Of a stretch of 49,483 nt of DNA, positions 33,801 through 41,346 are shown in pieces. A program made the position numbers and the translations under genes. The notes beneath the pieces were generated by a model. The model did no database searches and was not told where the DNA came from. It saw nothing but the letters and a program-made list of their open reading frames with translations. The stretch is from QHXQ01 sp036389375 (GTDB lineage: Bacteria; Acidobacteriota; Blastocatellia; Pyrinomonadales; Pyrinomonadaceae), in the NCBI GenBank assembly GCA_036389375.1, contig DASVQA010000051.1:1-49483 (forward strand), written 5' to 3'. The stretch's first letter is position 1. The number at the start of each line of letters is the position of its first letter.

Positions 33801-35096
33801 GCCGTCCGTTTCGTTGTCCCACCACAGCATTCCTGTGTAGGTGGCGACCATGTTCGTGCCGGGGTGCATGTGACAGACCATGCACTGCGAGGTCGGGATG
33901 GCGCTCGTCAGGCTGTGCCGAATGGGGTGGCCCGGCTCGTTACGCGGAATGTTGGTGTCGCCCGTGCGCGTCTGCCCCATGTTGCCGAACTCGGCGTAAG
34001 GGCCGCTGTTGACGCGGCTGCGGTCGTTTGCGTAGATGACGTGGCAGGCCGTGCAACCGGAGGAGCGGAAGTCGCCGGGATGATCGTTTGTGCCGAGGTG
34101 GTTTAAGGTCGGGTCAAGGAGGCGCGTCTTTTGCAGACCGAGATAGACGGGGTCGGTGCGTTGCGCCGTGCCGAGGCCGCGCGCGCTCAAACCCTTGCGC
34201 GGCTTGCCGGGGTCTTCGTCCTTCTCCGGCAGCCCCACGTCCAGCCGCCCCTTGTCGCCGCGCTCGAAGACGCGCAGGACGTTGCCCGGCTGCGAAATCT
34301 CCCAGCGCGGAATCGGATCGAGGAAGGTGAGCCAGCCCTTCGTCAGTTGCTGTTCGAGCGTCGGCTGCGGGACTTGGATGAGCCGTTCGGGGCCGCCCTC
34401 AGGGCTGTAGCTTTCCCCGAAGCGCGTATCCTTCAGGGGGAAGCCGCCGTTGTTGTAGAGCGCCGCGCCCCAGAGCATAGCGCCGTGCCGCATGCTGCTC
34501 GTCTCGTTGGCCGCGACCTCCTGCGCGTGGCACTCGCCGCAGGTCTTTTGCGTCACACGCAGGTCGCCCGGATTGATGAAACGGATGAACTCCCAACTCT
34601 CCTGATTCATCGCCGCGTTCAAGCGCTCAGGGTTCGCGCTCGTGCGCTTGCCTCTGTACTCCCAGAAGTCCGGGTGGCGCGGACGCACGTGTGCATCCTC
34701 GGCGGTGCGGGCCGCGGGGTTGCCGCCATGACAGTAGGTGCAGGACAGGCCCTGCCCGTCCTTGCCGTCCGCCGCGAGTTTGCCGTTGTCGGTCGCGTGC
34801 ATCGGCTCCGTGTTGCCGTGACAGGTGACGCAGCCTTCGGGCGTCGGCGACTTGTCCTGCACGGGTGCGGGCGCAGCCGCTAACTGCGGCGCGGCGGGGC
34901 GCACGTGCGCGGTCGCAGACGACGCGGGTTTGGCCGCTGCGCTGGCTTGGCCGGGCCGGGCGGCTTCCGTCCGCGCTGCGCCGGCGTTGCTGTTGGCGGA
35001 CGAACGCGCGCCGCCGAGCATGAGCGCGCAGACGAGCGCGCAGGTGGCGAGAACGAGTAAGAGCTTAAAGCGTTCAATGAGTCCGAACCGGGACAT
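30876..35096 (-). CDS. Decaheme c-type cytochrome with LVIVD beta-propeller repeats and C-terminal anchor
   Basis: The 1406-residue protein has an N-terminal export signal (FKLLLVLATCALVCALMLGG) and ten CXXCH heme-attachment motifs. They lie near residues 89, 117, 185, 343, 403, 572, 599, 764, 776 and 881; examples are CVTCH, CTYCH, CMVCH, CFACH, CFGCH and CTDCH. Residues about 960-1330 are LVIVD-type repeats (ALVIVDIDKP, GLQVVDITTP, GIAIINVQNP), predicted to fold as a beta-propeller. The tail, TVGGGLGLLLLIGLRLRARR, combines glycines, a hydrophobic stretch and arginines, like surface-sorting or membrane-anchoring tails. It lies 109 bp after the beta-barrel gene and is probably co-transcribed. 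I infer an envelope electron-transfer role; the substrate is unknown. The start at 35096 is fixed by AGGAG seven bases upstream. Confidence 0.92.
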   Translation of the reverse strand: MSRFGLIERFKLLLVLATCALVCALMLGGARSSANSNAGAARTEAARPGQASAAAKPASSATAHVRPAAPQLAAAPAPVQDKSPTPEGCVTCHGNTEPMHATDNGKLAADGKDGQGLSCTYCHGGNPAARTAEDAHVRPRHPDFWEYRGKRTSANPERLNAAMNQESWEFIRFINPGDLRVTQKTCGECHAQEVAANETSSMRHGAMLWGAALYNNGGFPLKDTRFGESYSPEGGPERLIQVPQPTLEQQLTKGWLTFLDPIPRWEISQPGNVLRVFERGDKGRLDVGLPEKDEDPGKPRKGLSARGLGTAQRTDPVYLGLQKTRLLDPTLNHLGTNDHPGDFRSSGCTACHVIYANDRSRVNSGPYAEFGNMGQTRTGDTNIPRNEPGHPIRHSLTSAIPTSQCMVCHMHPGTNMVATYTGMLWWDNETDGDKLYRKDQYKESSDEEQYKLDRNPEAASLRGLWSEFKDRERVSPDDFLVKAGEPEGELNKSLKNIQLADYHGHGWLFRAVFKRDRQGNFLDSFGRPVKNVTAAKLSRAVNYEDNDPRSSSILGKSGQPVHLKDIHLEKGMHCADCHFRQDAHGTGIIYNEPRAAIEINCTDCHGTIQERAKLVTTGFAAGQGIVNGQLTDSDKGRNLRAPRSGQKDITRNLYARDASGAKIPLFELAPDLKKNASAKPLVKTFKDEKGVEQTVEFKGGEVIQNSLVEPGRWWRVKQTHDTIDPASPDYNELSRYAKTIQRDNKTWGDVPSDEAQLAHPDSQMTCFACHSAWMTSCFGCHLSMKANRKMPNRHNEASESRNFTTYNFQVIRDDVFMLGKDGTTTGHRVAPVASRSAVIVSSQNQNREWIYSQQQTISAEGYSGQSFATHVPHTVRAVETKGCTDCHLSEQNDNNAWMAQLMLQGTNFVNFMGRYVYVAAEEALEVIPVTEQNEPQAVIGSTLHKLAYPDDYNEFVNKDKRELKDFYEHVGNPKVLGVQLRGEYAYVAAGEGGLRIYDVAQIDHKGFSERITTAPVSRFGQKFYVKTKYATAVAAPTTLGVDPARARNPNNQEQPIHLLYAFLYVVDKYEGLILVNAATLLDGDPLNNYLKRALTWNPDGVLNEANNIQIAGTHAYITTDKALVIVDIDKPLEPKVVKTIPLREPKAAAIQFRYAFVATEDGLQVVDITTPADAHLVEGAEVKLGHAHDVYVARTYAYVADGHDGIAIINVQNPEKPVLDQMYNADGQLNDVHQVKVGMTNASLYAYVADGANGLRILQLTDPETMQTYAGFSPRPEPKLIAWYKTKGPAIAISKGLDRDRAVDESGNQLAVFGRRGARPFNLVEMQRMYLLDGKPFTVSDMPNTPAQPLKSANGAARGDTDATTGALVENGMLPLPKRLSPAATVGGGLGLLLLIGLRLRARRKR

Positions 35097-35103
35097 TAAC
35101 TCT

Positions 35104-35108
35104 CTCCT
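35104..35108 (-). promoter_or_regulatory. Ribosome-binding site deciding the decaheme start
   Basis: AGGAG (minus strand) lies seven bases before the ATG at 35096, which rules out the longer reading from 35129. Confidence 0.65.
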
Positions 35109-35205
35109 GTAGTGATCCGAGCCGTGCATGATCCGGCGATGAAGGCAGATACGAATTGACGGTTGCGTGTCGCTCTGATTGCTCAGTTTGCGTGCGCCGT
35201 CATGC

Positions 35206-37323
35206 TTAGAAAATAAATTTCACCTGCGCAAAGAGCGCGTACAAGGGCTTGTTCGGGTTGATGTTGGTGTTGTCCGGCGTGCAGAACTCGCGCACGTTGG
35301 GCGGACAGTTGCGCGTCAGATCGGTGTAGATGTCGCGGAAGCCGCGCCGGGGCTTGAGGGTCGAAGCGCCGAACGTCAGTTGAATGTTATTGATGAGCAG
35401 CGGGCGATAGATGACGCCGACGCTCAAGTCCCAGCCGATGTCGTGCCGGATATGATTCTGAAAGAGCAGGTATTCGAGCGACTCCGTGCGATGGAAGCGC
35501 AGGAAGTTGGCGTTAAAGACCGTCTTGATGCGCTGCGTCAAGTCAACGTCTATGCCCGCGTTGTAGATGAAGATGCCGGGATTGACGAAGTTCGCCTGCC
35601 CCTGCGATTTGCTGCTGCGCAGCGAGGGCAGGAGGGAATTGGGTTGGACGAGACCGACGGCCGCGCCTGTGAGCGGGATGCCGACGCGATTCCAGAAAGA
35701 GAACTGCCCGCCCGCGAAATTCGGATCGTCGAAGATGGCGTCGAAGCCGGTCGCCTTGCTGTCGGTCGGGTTCTTGTCGCCCTGCGCGAAAAAGATCGAA
35801 GCCTTGTAACGCAGGAAGTCTTTATCAATTGACGCCTCGACTGCCGCCATGTTCGAGCGGATGCGCTGCGAGCGCCCGGCAATCGGGTTGCGGTCGTCGC
35901 GCCCGAAGGCGAAGTAGTAGGCGTTCGTCAGATTGATGCGGCCCAAGTGGCCGTCGCCGTTGAGGCCGATGTAGCCGGCGTTGACGGTGTGCGGGCGGAA
36001 GTCGCCGATGAGCGCGGGGCGGACGAGGAAGCCATTGCGGTCGTACTCGACCGAGCGGCGGTCGTTATTAAAAGCAAAGACGACTTGGCCGGTATAGCCT
36101 TTGCGGAACAAGTCCTGCTTGAAGAGGTTCGCCATGTAGATGCGCTGCGGGCGCAGGTCGAAGCGGTTCAAACCGCTATTGGTGTCCTTCTCAAGCTGCA
36201 CGAGGCCGATGGCGTTGAACTGATACTTGTTGTTGCGGAAGCCGCCGAAGAGGCGCGCGCCGAGATTGTTGTCGCTGTAGAGAAAGCCGCGTGCGTCCGA
36301 GACGAAGGGCTGGATGCCGACGCGTGCCGAGACGAAGTCGAAGTTCGCGTTCACGTCTTCGAGTTTGACTTCGGCGAACGCCTCTTCAAACGAGAACTGT
36401 GTATCGGTGCGCCGCGTGCCGCGCCGCACGTCTATGTTGACGACGCCGGTCTCGCGCGCGCGCACAAAGTTCGGCAGACTGATCGTCGGCGAGATTTTGA
36501 TCGCCCAAGAGCGCGGGCGGAAAGTCGAGTCGCCGCGAAACATCTCGAACGTGAACTGCAAGATGTGATTGACGGCCAAGACTTCAGGCTTGCCGAAGAA
36601 CTCGGCGCTGCCCGGTCGCGCGCTCGACACGTTCGACGGAATCGGCGTGCGCTGCTGCTGGACAACGAAGGTGTCCACGCCTGAGAGGATCATGAACGTG
36701 TTCTGCCCGAAGATCGGATAATCGCCCTTGAGCAGATTCAGATCGTAAGGGTTGTACCAGTGGCCCTTGCGAAACGGAATGTCGCGCCCGCGCGCGCCCA
36801 TGTCGCCGTAACGTTCATACTCGGGGAAGTTGATGCGCCAGCGGTCGCGCACCTCGCGGCGGCGCGGGTCGAGTTGCGGCGCGGATTCGACGGTCGGTGC
36901 GCCCGCGTAACCGGCCGGCTGCTCACGCTCCGACGGGTCAACGATCTGCGGCGGCTTCGCGCCTTCCGGGAGCGCCTGCAAATCGACGGCGACGGTCGCA
37001 TCCTTGCCCGGTTCGACGATGATGTTCTCGCGGTCGAAGTCTTGCATGCCGGGCGCGCTTGCGAGGATGCGATAAGCGCCGGGGCGCACCTTGAAAGAGA
37101 ACGTGCCGCCGTTGTCCGTGCGCCGGGTCGCGCGTTCGGTCGTGACCTGATTGATCGCCGTCACGGTCACGCCCGCGAGGGGCGCTTTCGCAGGATTGCG
37201 GACAGTGCCGTTGATGCGCCCGTCCTGCGCGCGGGCTGCGCCGCCGCACAAGGCAACGAGCAGCAGACAGAAGAGCAGATGGACAGTGGTGGTCGGTGTG
37301 CGCTGAGCTTGCATACGGGACAT
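35206..37323 (-). CDS. Outer-membrane beta-barrel candidate with N-terminal carboxypeptidase-regulatory-like domain
   Basis: The 705-residue protein has a signal peptide (VHLLFCLLLVALCGGAARAQ). A CarboxypepD_reg-like domain follows at about 34-125 (INGTVRNPAKAPLAGVTVTA, YRILASAPGM). About 500 residues of alternating polar/aromatic strands come next, and the protein ends in KFIF, the aromatic C-terminus of outer-membrane barrels. The segment GWDLSVGVIYRPLLINNIQL resembles strands of alginate-export/porin-type proteins. I see no TonB box or plug signature, so a porin-like conduit fits better than a TonB-dependent receptor. It precedes the decaheme cytochrome in the same direction, which suggests a barrel-cytochrome pair. 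TGAGGC lies before the ATG at 37323. Confidence 0.75.
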   Translation of the reverse strand: MSRMQAQRTPTTTVHLLFCLLLVALCGGAARAQDGRINGTVRNPAKAPLAGVTVTAINQVTTERATRRTDNGGTFSFKVRPGAYRILASAPGMQDFDRENIIVEPGKDATVAVDLQALPEGAKPPQIVDPSEREQPAGYAGAPTVESAPQLDPRRREVRDRWRINFPEYERYGDMGARGRDIPFRKGHWYNPYDLNLLKGDYPIFGQNTFMILSGVDTFVVQQQRTPIPSNVSSARPGSAEFFGKPEVLAVNHILQFTFEMFRGDSTFRPRSWAIKISPTISLPNFVRARETGVVNIDVRRGTRRTDTQFSFEEAFAEVKLEDVNANFDFVSARVGIQPFVSDARGFLYSDNNLGARLFGGFRNNKYQFNAIGLVQLEKDTNSGLNRFDLRPQRIYMANLFKQDLFRKGYTGQVVFAFNNDRRSVEYDRNGFLVRPALIGDFRPHTVNAGYIGLNGDGHLGRINLTNAYYFAFGRDDRNPIAGRSQRIRSNMAAVEASIDKDFLRYKASIFFAQGDKNPTDSKATGFDAIFDDPNFAGGQFSFWNRVGIPLTGAAVGLVQPNSLLPSLRSSKSQGQANFVNPGIFIYNAGIDVDLTQRIKTVFNANFLRFHRTESLEYLLFQNHIRHDIGWDLSVGVIYRPLLINNIQLTFGASTLKPRRGFRDIYTDLTRNCPPNVREFCTPDNTNINPNKPLYALFAQVKFIF

Positions 37324-37615
37324 GTAGAGCCTCAGTTGAAGATTAAGCGCCGCCGCGACACAGGCGCGCGGCCAAAATGCTGTGCTTCGAGAATGAAAAG
37401 AGAACAGTCTCTGACGCTTGAGAAGAAGCCGATGATGCTTGAGACGTTTAAGCCTTGCGAGCGCATGCCTTGTAGCACATTCGCGGCGAGGCTGGCAACG
37501 ACTTTTTTACGCGCCCGCATGAATGCGCGCCAGCGTAAAACCGATCTGCGACCGGCCCCGTAAATACTAATTCAACCAACGCCCGCGCGGGCCGCCAACG
37601 CTACTTAAATTTACC

Positions 37616-37643
37616 TTGACTCGTCAAAGTTTAATGGTAAAGT
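37616..37643 (+). promoter_or_regulatory. Probable promoter for the GlcG-like gene with embedded palindrome
   Basis: TTGACT (37616-37621) and TAAAGT (37638-37643) are 16 bp apart, about 50 bp before the start at 37695. The -35 lies inside the palindrome TTGAC-TC-GTCAA (37616-37627), a possible operator. The rest of the 371-bp gap 37324-37694 must also hold the promoter of the divergent barrel gene, which I could not place. It contains a 12-bp GC palindrome, GCCCGCGCGGGC, near 37581 flanked by CCAACGC direct repeats. Confidence 0.5.
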
Positions 37644-37694
37644 GTACGCGCTTCTGCATCAGACTCCACGCTCTTTTCTGAACTGCTTACACAT

Positions 37695-39923
37695 ATGTTC
37701 GGTCGCATCTCGCATAAAAATCTTATGATCAGTTGTCGCTCGCGCAAGCGGGCCCGGCTCTTTATCTTCAGCGCCGCGTGTCTCGCGCTGGTCGCTTCGG
37801 GTCTGCTGATAACTCAGCAAAAATCTGCGGCGCAGGCGACCCGCCCGCTGCTCATCAGCGAGAGCGGTTCGACGCGGGCCGTCGCGCTCGAATCCGTCAC
37901 GCGCCTGCGCGAGCCGTTTGCGCGCACGCAGCCGCACAACTTCGCTTCGGACGGGCGCACGCGCTTACAGTTTCTCGTCCTCAACGTAGAGCCGTTCGCC
38001 AGCGCCGACAACGTGCGCGTCGAAGCCGAGGACGCGAACAACCGCATCTACAATCTGCCGGTCGAGCACATCGGCGGCGTGCCGGGTCAGCCCTTGCTGA
38101 GTTCGGTCACGGTGCGGCTCGCGGACGATCTGGGTGACGTGGGCGACGTGCTGGTGCGCTTGACTTATCGCGGCGTGCAATCGAACCGCGTGCGCGTCGG
38201 TATCGGGCACATCGGCGGCGGTCTGCCGGACGACGTTGGCTCAGTGCCCACGCCTGCGCCCGCCGCCAACGCGCCGACACCCAACACCAATCCGCTGCTC
38301 GCCGGCAATCTGACGCCCGACGACGTGCGCGCCGTCATCGCGCAGGCGGTCTCGGCCGCCGCCGCGCTCAATCGCGCCGTGACGGTCGCCGTCACCGACC
38401 GCGAAGGCAACGTCCTCGGCGTCTTTCGCATGACGGGCGCGACGCTGCGCACGCGCTTCAACGGCGGCACGGTCTTTCAACAGACCGCCGACCCTGTGAC
38501 GGGGCTGCCGCCGCTCGGCCTCGAAGGCGCGGACTTCCCCGCCGCGCTCAACCCGGCGCGGCTCGCCGCCATCACCAAGGCGGGCACGGCCTCCTTCTTC
38601 AGCACGTCGGGCAACGCCTTTACGCCGCGCACCGCGAGCTTCATCATTCAGGAGCACTTCCCGCCGAACGTCACCAACCAACCGTCGGGGCCGCTCTTTG
38701 GCGTGCAGTTCTCGCAACTGTTCTGCTCGGACATCAAGAAGCCGGGTCTGCCGCTCGGTCTCTCGGGCGATCCGGGCGGCGTGCCGCTCTACAAGAACGG
38801 TCTGCCGGCAGGCGGCGTCGGCATCGAAGGCGACGGCCTCTACACGGTTGACCGCGACCCGACCGATTTTGACAAGCCGTTGGAAGAGTTGATCGCGGTT
38901 GCGGCGGCGCGCGGCTACGAAGCGCCCGCGCAGATACGCGGCGACAACATCATCGTCGGCGGCATCCGTCTGCCGTTCACCAACGTCACGGACGCAGACG
39001 CGCCGCGTCCTTCGACCATCCCGTTCGCCAGTCTGCCCGGCACGGTCGATCCCGATTTCCCCATTCGCGGCGCGCAGCCTTCCGCCTTCGTGCCCATGAC
39101 GCTCGACGGCAGCCCCGGCGCGGTGGACACGCGCTTCTTCCCGTTCATCGGCAGCACCTCGGGTTCGGCCAACGCGCTGACGGCTAACGACGTGCGTACC
39201 GTCATCGCGCAGGCGGCGCATCAGGCCGACATCACGCGCGCCGCGATCCGCCAGCCGTTAGGCAGCGCCGCCCGCGTCTCGATCACCGTGGTTGACACCG
39301 AAGGGCAGGTGCTCGGCATCTTCCGCACGTTCGACGCGCCGGTCTTCGGCTTCGACGTGTCGGCGCAGAAGGCGCGCACGGCGCTCTTTTTCTCGCGCAA
39401 CAACGCGGGCGCGCAACTGCGCGCGGCCGGTTTCAGTCGCTACGTGGACGCCGCCGCGCAGGACGGGATTCAACTGAACGGCTCCATCGCCTTCAGCGAC
39501 CGCGCGGGCGGCTTCCTCAGTCGTCCGTTCTTCCCCGACGGCATTGACGGCACGCAGAACGGCCCGTTCAGCTACCCGATCAACCAGTGGAGCGTCTTCA
39601 ACGACGGCTTGCAACTCGACCTCGTGCGGACGAACCTGATCGCGGCGCTGCTGACGCCCGCCGGCATGACGCCGCCGCCCTGCACCGCTATCTCCTACAT
39701 CCCGAACGGCATTCAAATCTTCCCCGGCAGCGTCCCGCTCTACAAGAACGGCGAACTGGTCGGAGCGGTCGGCATCAGCGGCGACGGCGTCGATCAGGAC
39801 GACATCATCGCCTCGGCCGGGAGCGCCGGCTTCGTCCCGCCGGCCGCCATCCGCGCCGATCAGGTCTTCGTGCGCGGCGTCCGCCTGCCCTTCGTGAAGT
39901 TCCCGCGCAGCCCGAACCTGTGA
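37695..39923 (+). CDS. Exported protein with two GlcG/HbpS-like (heme-binding) domains
   Basis: The 742-residue protein has a basic N-terminus and a signal-anchor-like segment (ARLFIFSAACLALVASGLLI) followed by AQA, so export is likely. Two homologous domains follow an N-terminal beta region. The first begins DDVRAVIAQAVSAAAALNRA with VAVTDREGNVLGVFRM, and the second NDVRTVIAQAAHQADITRAA with TVVDTEGQVLGIFRTF. Both match the PF03928 GlcG/HbpS fold, whose characterised members bind heme or corrinoid. Each domain ends with a VPLYKNG..GGVGI motif. Beside four multiheme cytochromes, heme handling or redox sensing is plausible but unproven. A strong terminator follows. Confidence 0.78.
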   Translation: MFGRISHKNLMISCRSRKRARLFIFSAACLALVASGLLITQQKSAAQATRPLLISESGSTRAVALESVTRLREPFARTQPHNFASDGRTRLQFLVLNVEPFASADNVRVEAEDANNRIYNLPVEHIGGVPGQPLLSSVTVRLADDLGDVGDVLVRLTYRGVQSNRVRVGIGHIGGGLPDDVGSVPTPAPAANAPTPNTNPLLAGNLTPDDVRAVIAQAVSAAAALNRAVTVAVTDREGNVLGVFRMTGATLRTRFNGGTVFQQTADPVTGLPPLGLEGADFPAALNPARLAAITKAGTASFFSTSGNAFTPRTASFIIQEHFPPNVTNQPSGPLFGVQFSQLFCSDIKKPGLPLGLSGDPGGVPLYKNGLPAGGVGIEGDGLYTVDRDPTDFDKPLEELIAVAAARGYEAPAQIRGDNIIVGGIRLPFTNVTDADAPRPSTIPFASLPGTVDPDFPIRGAQPSAFVPMTLDGSPGAVDTRFFPFIGSTSGSANALTANDVRTVIAQAAHQADITRAAIRQPLGSAARVSITVVDTEGQVLGIFRTFDAPVFGFDVSAQKARTALFFSRNNAGAQLRAAGFSRYVDAAAQDGIQLNGSIAFSDRAGGFLSRPFFPDGIDGTQNGPFSYPINQWSVFNDGLQLDLVRTNLIAALLTPAGMTPPPCTAISYIPNGIQIFPGSVPLYKNGELVGAVGISGDGVDQDDIIASAGSAGFVPPAAIRADQVFVRGVRLPFVKFPRSPNL

Positions 39924-39995
39924 GCCGCGCACACGCGGGCCGGCCGCGATAGCTCAAGCAGTCCGGCCGTTGACGCCGCCTGCCAGCACACAAGC

Positions 39996-40055
39996 AAAAC
40001 GCATCAGCCGCCGCGAGCCTGTTTCAAGGTCGCGACGGCTGATGCGTTTTTGTGG
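39996..40055. terminator. Bidirectional rho-independent terminator
   Basis: AAAACGCATCAGCCG and CGGCTGATGCGTTTT are the outer arms of a 21-bp stem with one mismatch (39996-40016 with 40030-40050). TTTTT follows on the plus strand, and the A-run gives TTTT on the minus strand. It serves the convergent GlcG-like and TPR genes. The rest of 39924-40079 holds nothing else visible. Confidence 0.85.
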
Positions 40056-40079
40056 GCCGTTTAATCTCTGTGGGGCCGG

Positions 40080-41021
40080 TTAGGGCAGCGTGTTCAGGTT
40101 CTCGCGCAGGGGGGCTAGCGCGGGGTTGTTCGGGTCAATGGCGGCGAGTTGATCTATGGCGCTGCGCGCCGTCGCCTTGTCGTTGAGATGCAGCGCGGCG
40201 GCGGCGAGATTCTGCAAAGCCTTCTCGTGTTTGGGGTTGAGGGCGAGCGTCTTGCGATATTCGGCGGCGGCACGGGCGTAGTCGGGCGGCGTGCGGCTGA
40301 AATAGGTGTTGCCGAGATCGGTCTGCACGTCCACGTTCTGCGGCTGCACGGCGAGGACGCGTTGATAGTAGCCGGCCGCGCCGTCGAAATCACCCTTGTC
40401 GTACTTCGTGTTGCCCAGTGCGGTCAGCGCGTCCACGTCCTTCGGCTGCACGGTGAGCGCGCGTTGCAGGTAAAACTCCGCCTTGTCGAAGTCGTGCGCC
40501 CGGTAGAAGATGGCGGCGGCGTTCATCTGCAAGTCGAAGTTCTTGGGCTGCGCGTCGGCGTCGGCCATCGCCTGCTGCGCATCGGCCGAGGAAGCGGCGG
40601 CACTCGCGCCCTGTCCGTCCGCGCCGCCGATGTTGGGATGGCCAGGCGGCAACTCGCCCGTCGTCTGGGTCGGGTCGAGCGGCGGGGCTGCGCCGTCCGC
40701 GGCGCGCGCCGCACCGGCCGTCGCGCCTTGCGTGCGCGGCTCGGCGATCATTTTGTTGGCGAGAAAGAAACCGACGGCGAAGCCGACGATTAGCCCGACG
40801 ACGCAGAAGAGAATGTGGCGCGTCAAATTCTCTTTGCCCGCCACGTGGGCTGCGAGTGGCTGCGCGGTGGCTGCGGCGGTACGCGCTCGCGGGCGTGCGA
40901 CCGGCAGCGGCTGAGGCGCGTCTGTTCCTTCCAGTTCCGGTGTCAGTTCGTCTTCCAATCCCGGCTCGCGCTGAAGCGTCGTCGCTTCGCCGGTCGCGTT
41001 GGTCGTGCGCTTGTTTGGCAT
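40080..41021 (-). CDS. Membrane-anchored TPR protein (NrfG/CcmI-like)
   Basis: The 313-residue protein has a cytoplasmic N-terminus of about 65 residues and one membrane helix (ILFCVVGLIVGFAVGFFLAN). After a Pro/Ala/Gly linker come four to five TPRs on the periplasmic side (NFDLQMNAAAIFYRAHDFDK, VDALTALGNTKYDKGDFDGA, VDVQTDLGNTYFSRTPPDYA). The TPR part and the PNNPALAPL ending closely resemble the 44615-45289 protein, so the two are paralogs on either side of resB-ccsA. NrfG/CcmI-type TPR proteins present apocytochromes for heme ligation; a similar role is inferred here. It is divergent from resB. Confidence 0.78.
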   Translation of the reverse strand: MPNKRTTNATGEATTLQREPGLEDELTPELEGTDAPQPLPVARPRARTAAATAQPLAAHVAGKENLTRHILFCVVGLIVGFAVGFFLANKMIAEPRTQGATAGAARAADGAAPPLDPTQTTGELPPGHPNIGGADGQGASAAASSADAQQAMADADAQPKNFDLQMNAAAIFYRAHDFDKAEFYLQRALTVQPKDVDALTALGNTKYDKGDFDGAAGYYQRVLAVQPQNVDVQTDLGNTYFSRTPPDYARAAAEYRKTLALNPKHEKALQNLAAAALHLNDKATARSAIDQLAAIDPNNPALAPLRENLNTLP

Positions 41022-41223
41022 GTTCGGTTGATGATGGCTCTCTTAGGTCAGTCCTATGAATTATGGGCAACAGGCGGCACGCGAGATACGTCAAAGCTGA
41101 GCCTGATCATTTGCGCGCCGCAGCGCGTGCTCAATTTGCACGCGCCCGCAGAATCAATTCTAATCAAACAGCCGGCATCATAGCATACGCGGCCGGGCCG
41201 TCTGAGCGGGGCGCGCGAAGGGT

Positions 41224-41253
41224 TTGCCGCCGCCCGCACGGATGGGCTATGAT
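41224..41253 (+). promoter_or_regulatory. Probable promoter of the resB-ccsA operon
   Basis: TTGCCG (41224-41229) and TATGAT (41248-41253) are separated by 18 bp, about 95 bp before resB. The 325-bp gap 41022-41346 between the divergent TPR gene and resB shows no ORF I trust, and I could not identify the minus-strand promoter. Confidence 0.45.
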
Positions 41254-41346
41254 GGGCGCACGAAAAAGCAGGTTTGCGGCCCGCGCCCTCGGTCGCGTCA
41301 GCTAGTGAAAAGAACTGCTCCTCTTGTTTATTGATCTGCAAAACTC

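Noticed and set aside
37332..37520. 62-codon minus-strand frame ending nine bases before the barrel gene
   Set aside because: It lacks a ribosome-binding site and any recognisable motif. The spacing would fit a leader gene, but I cannot support it.
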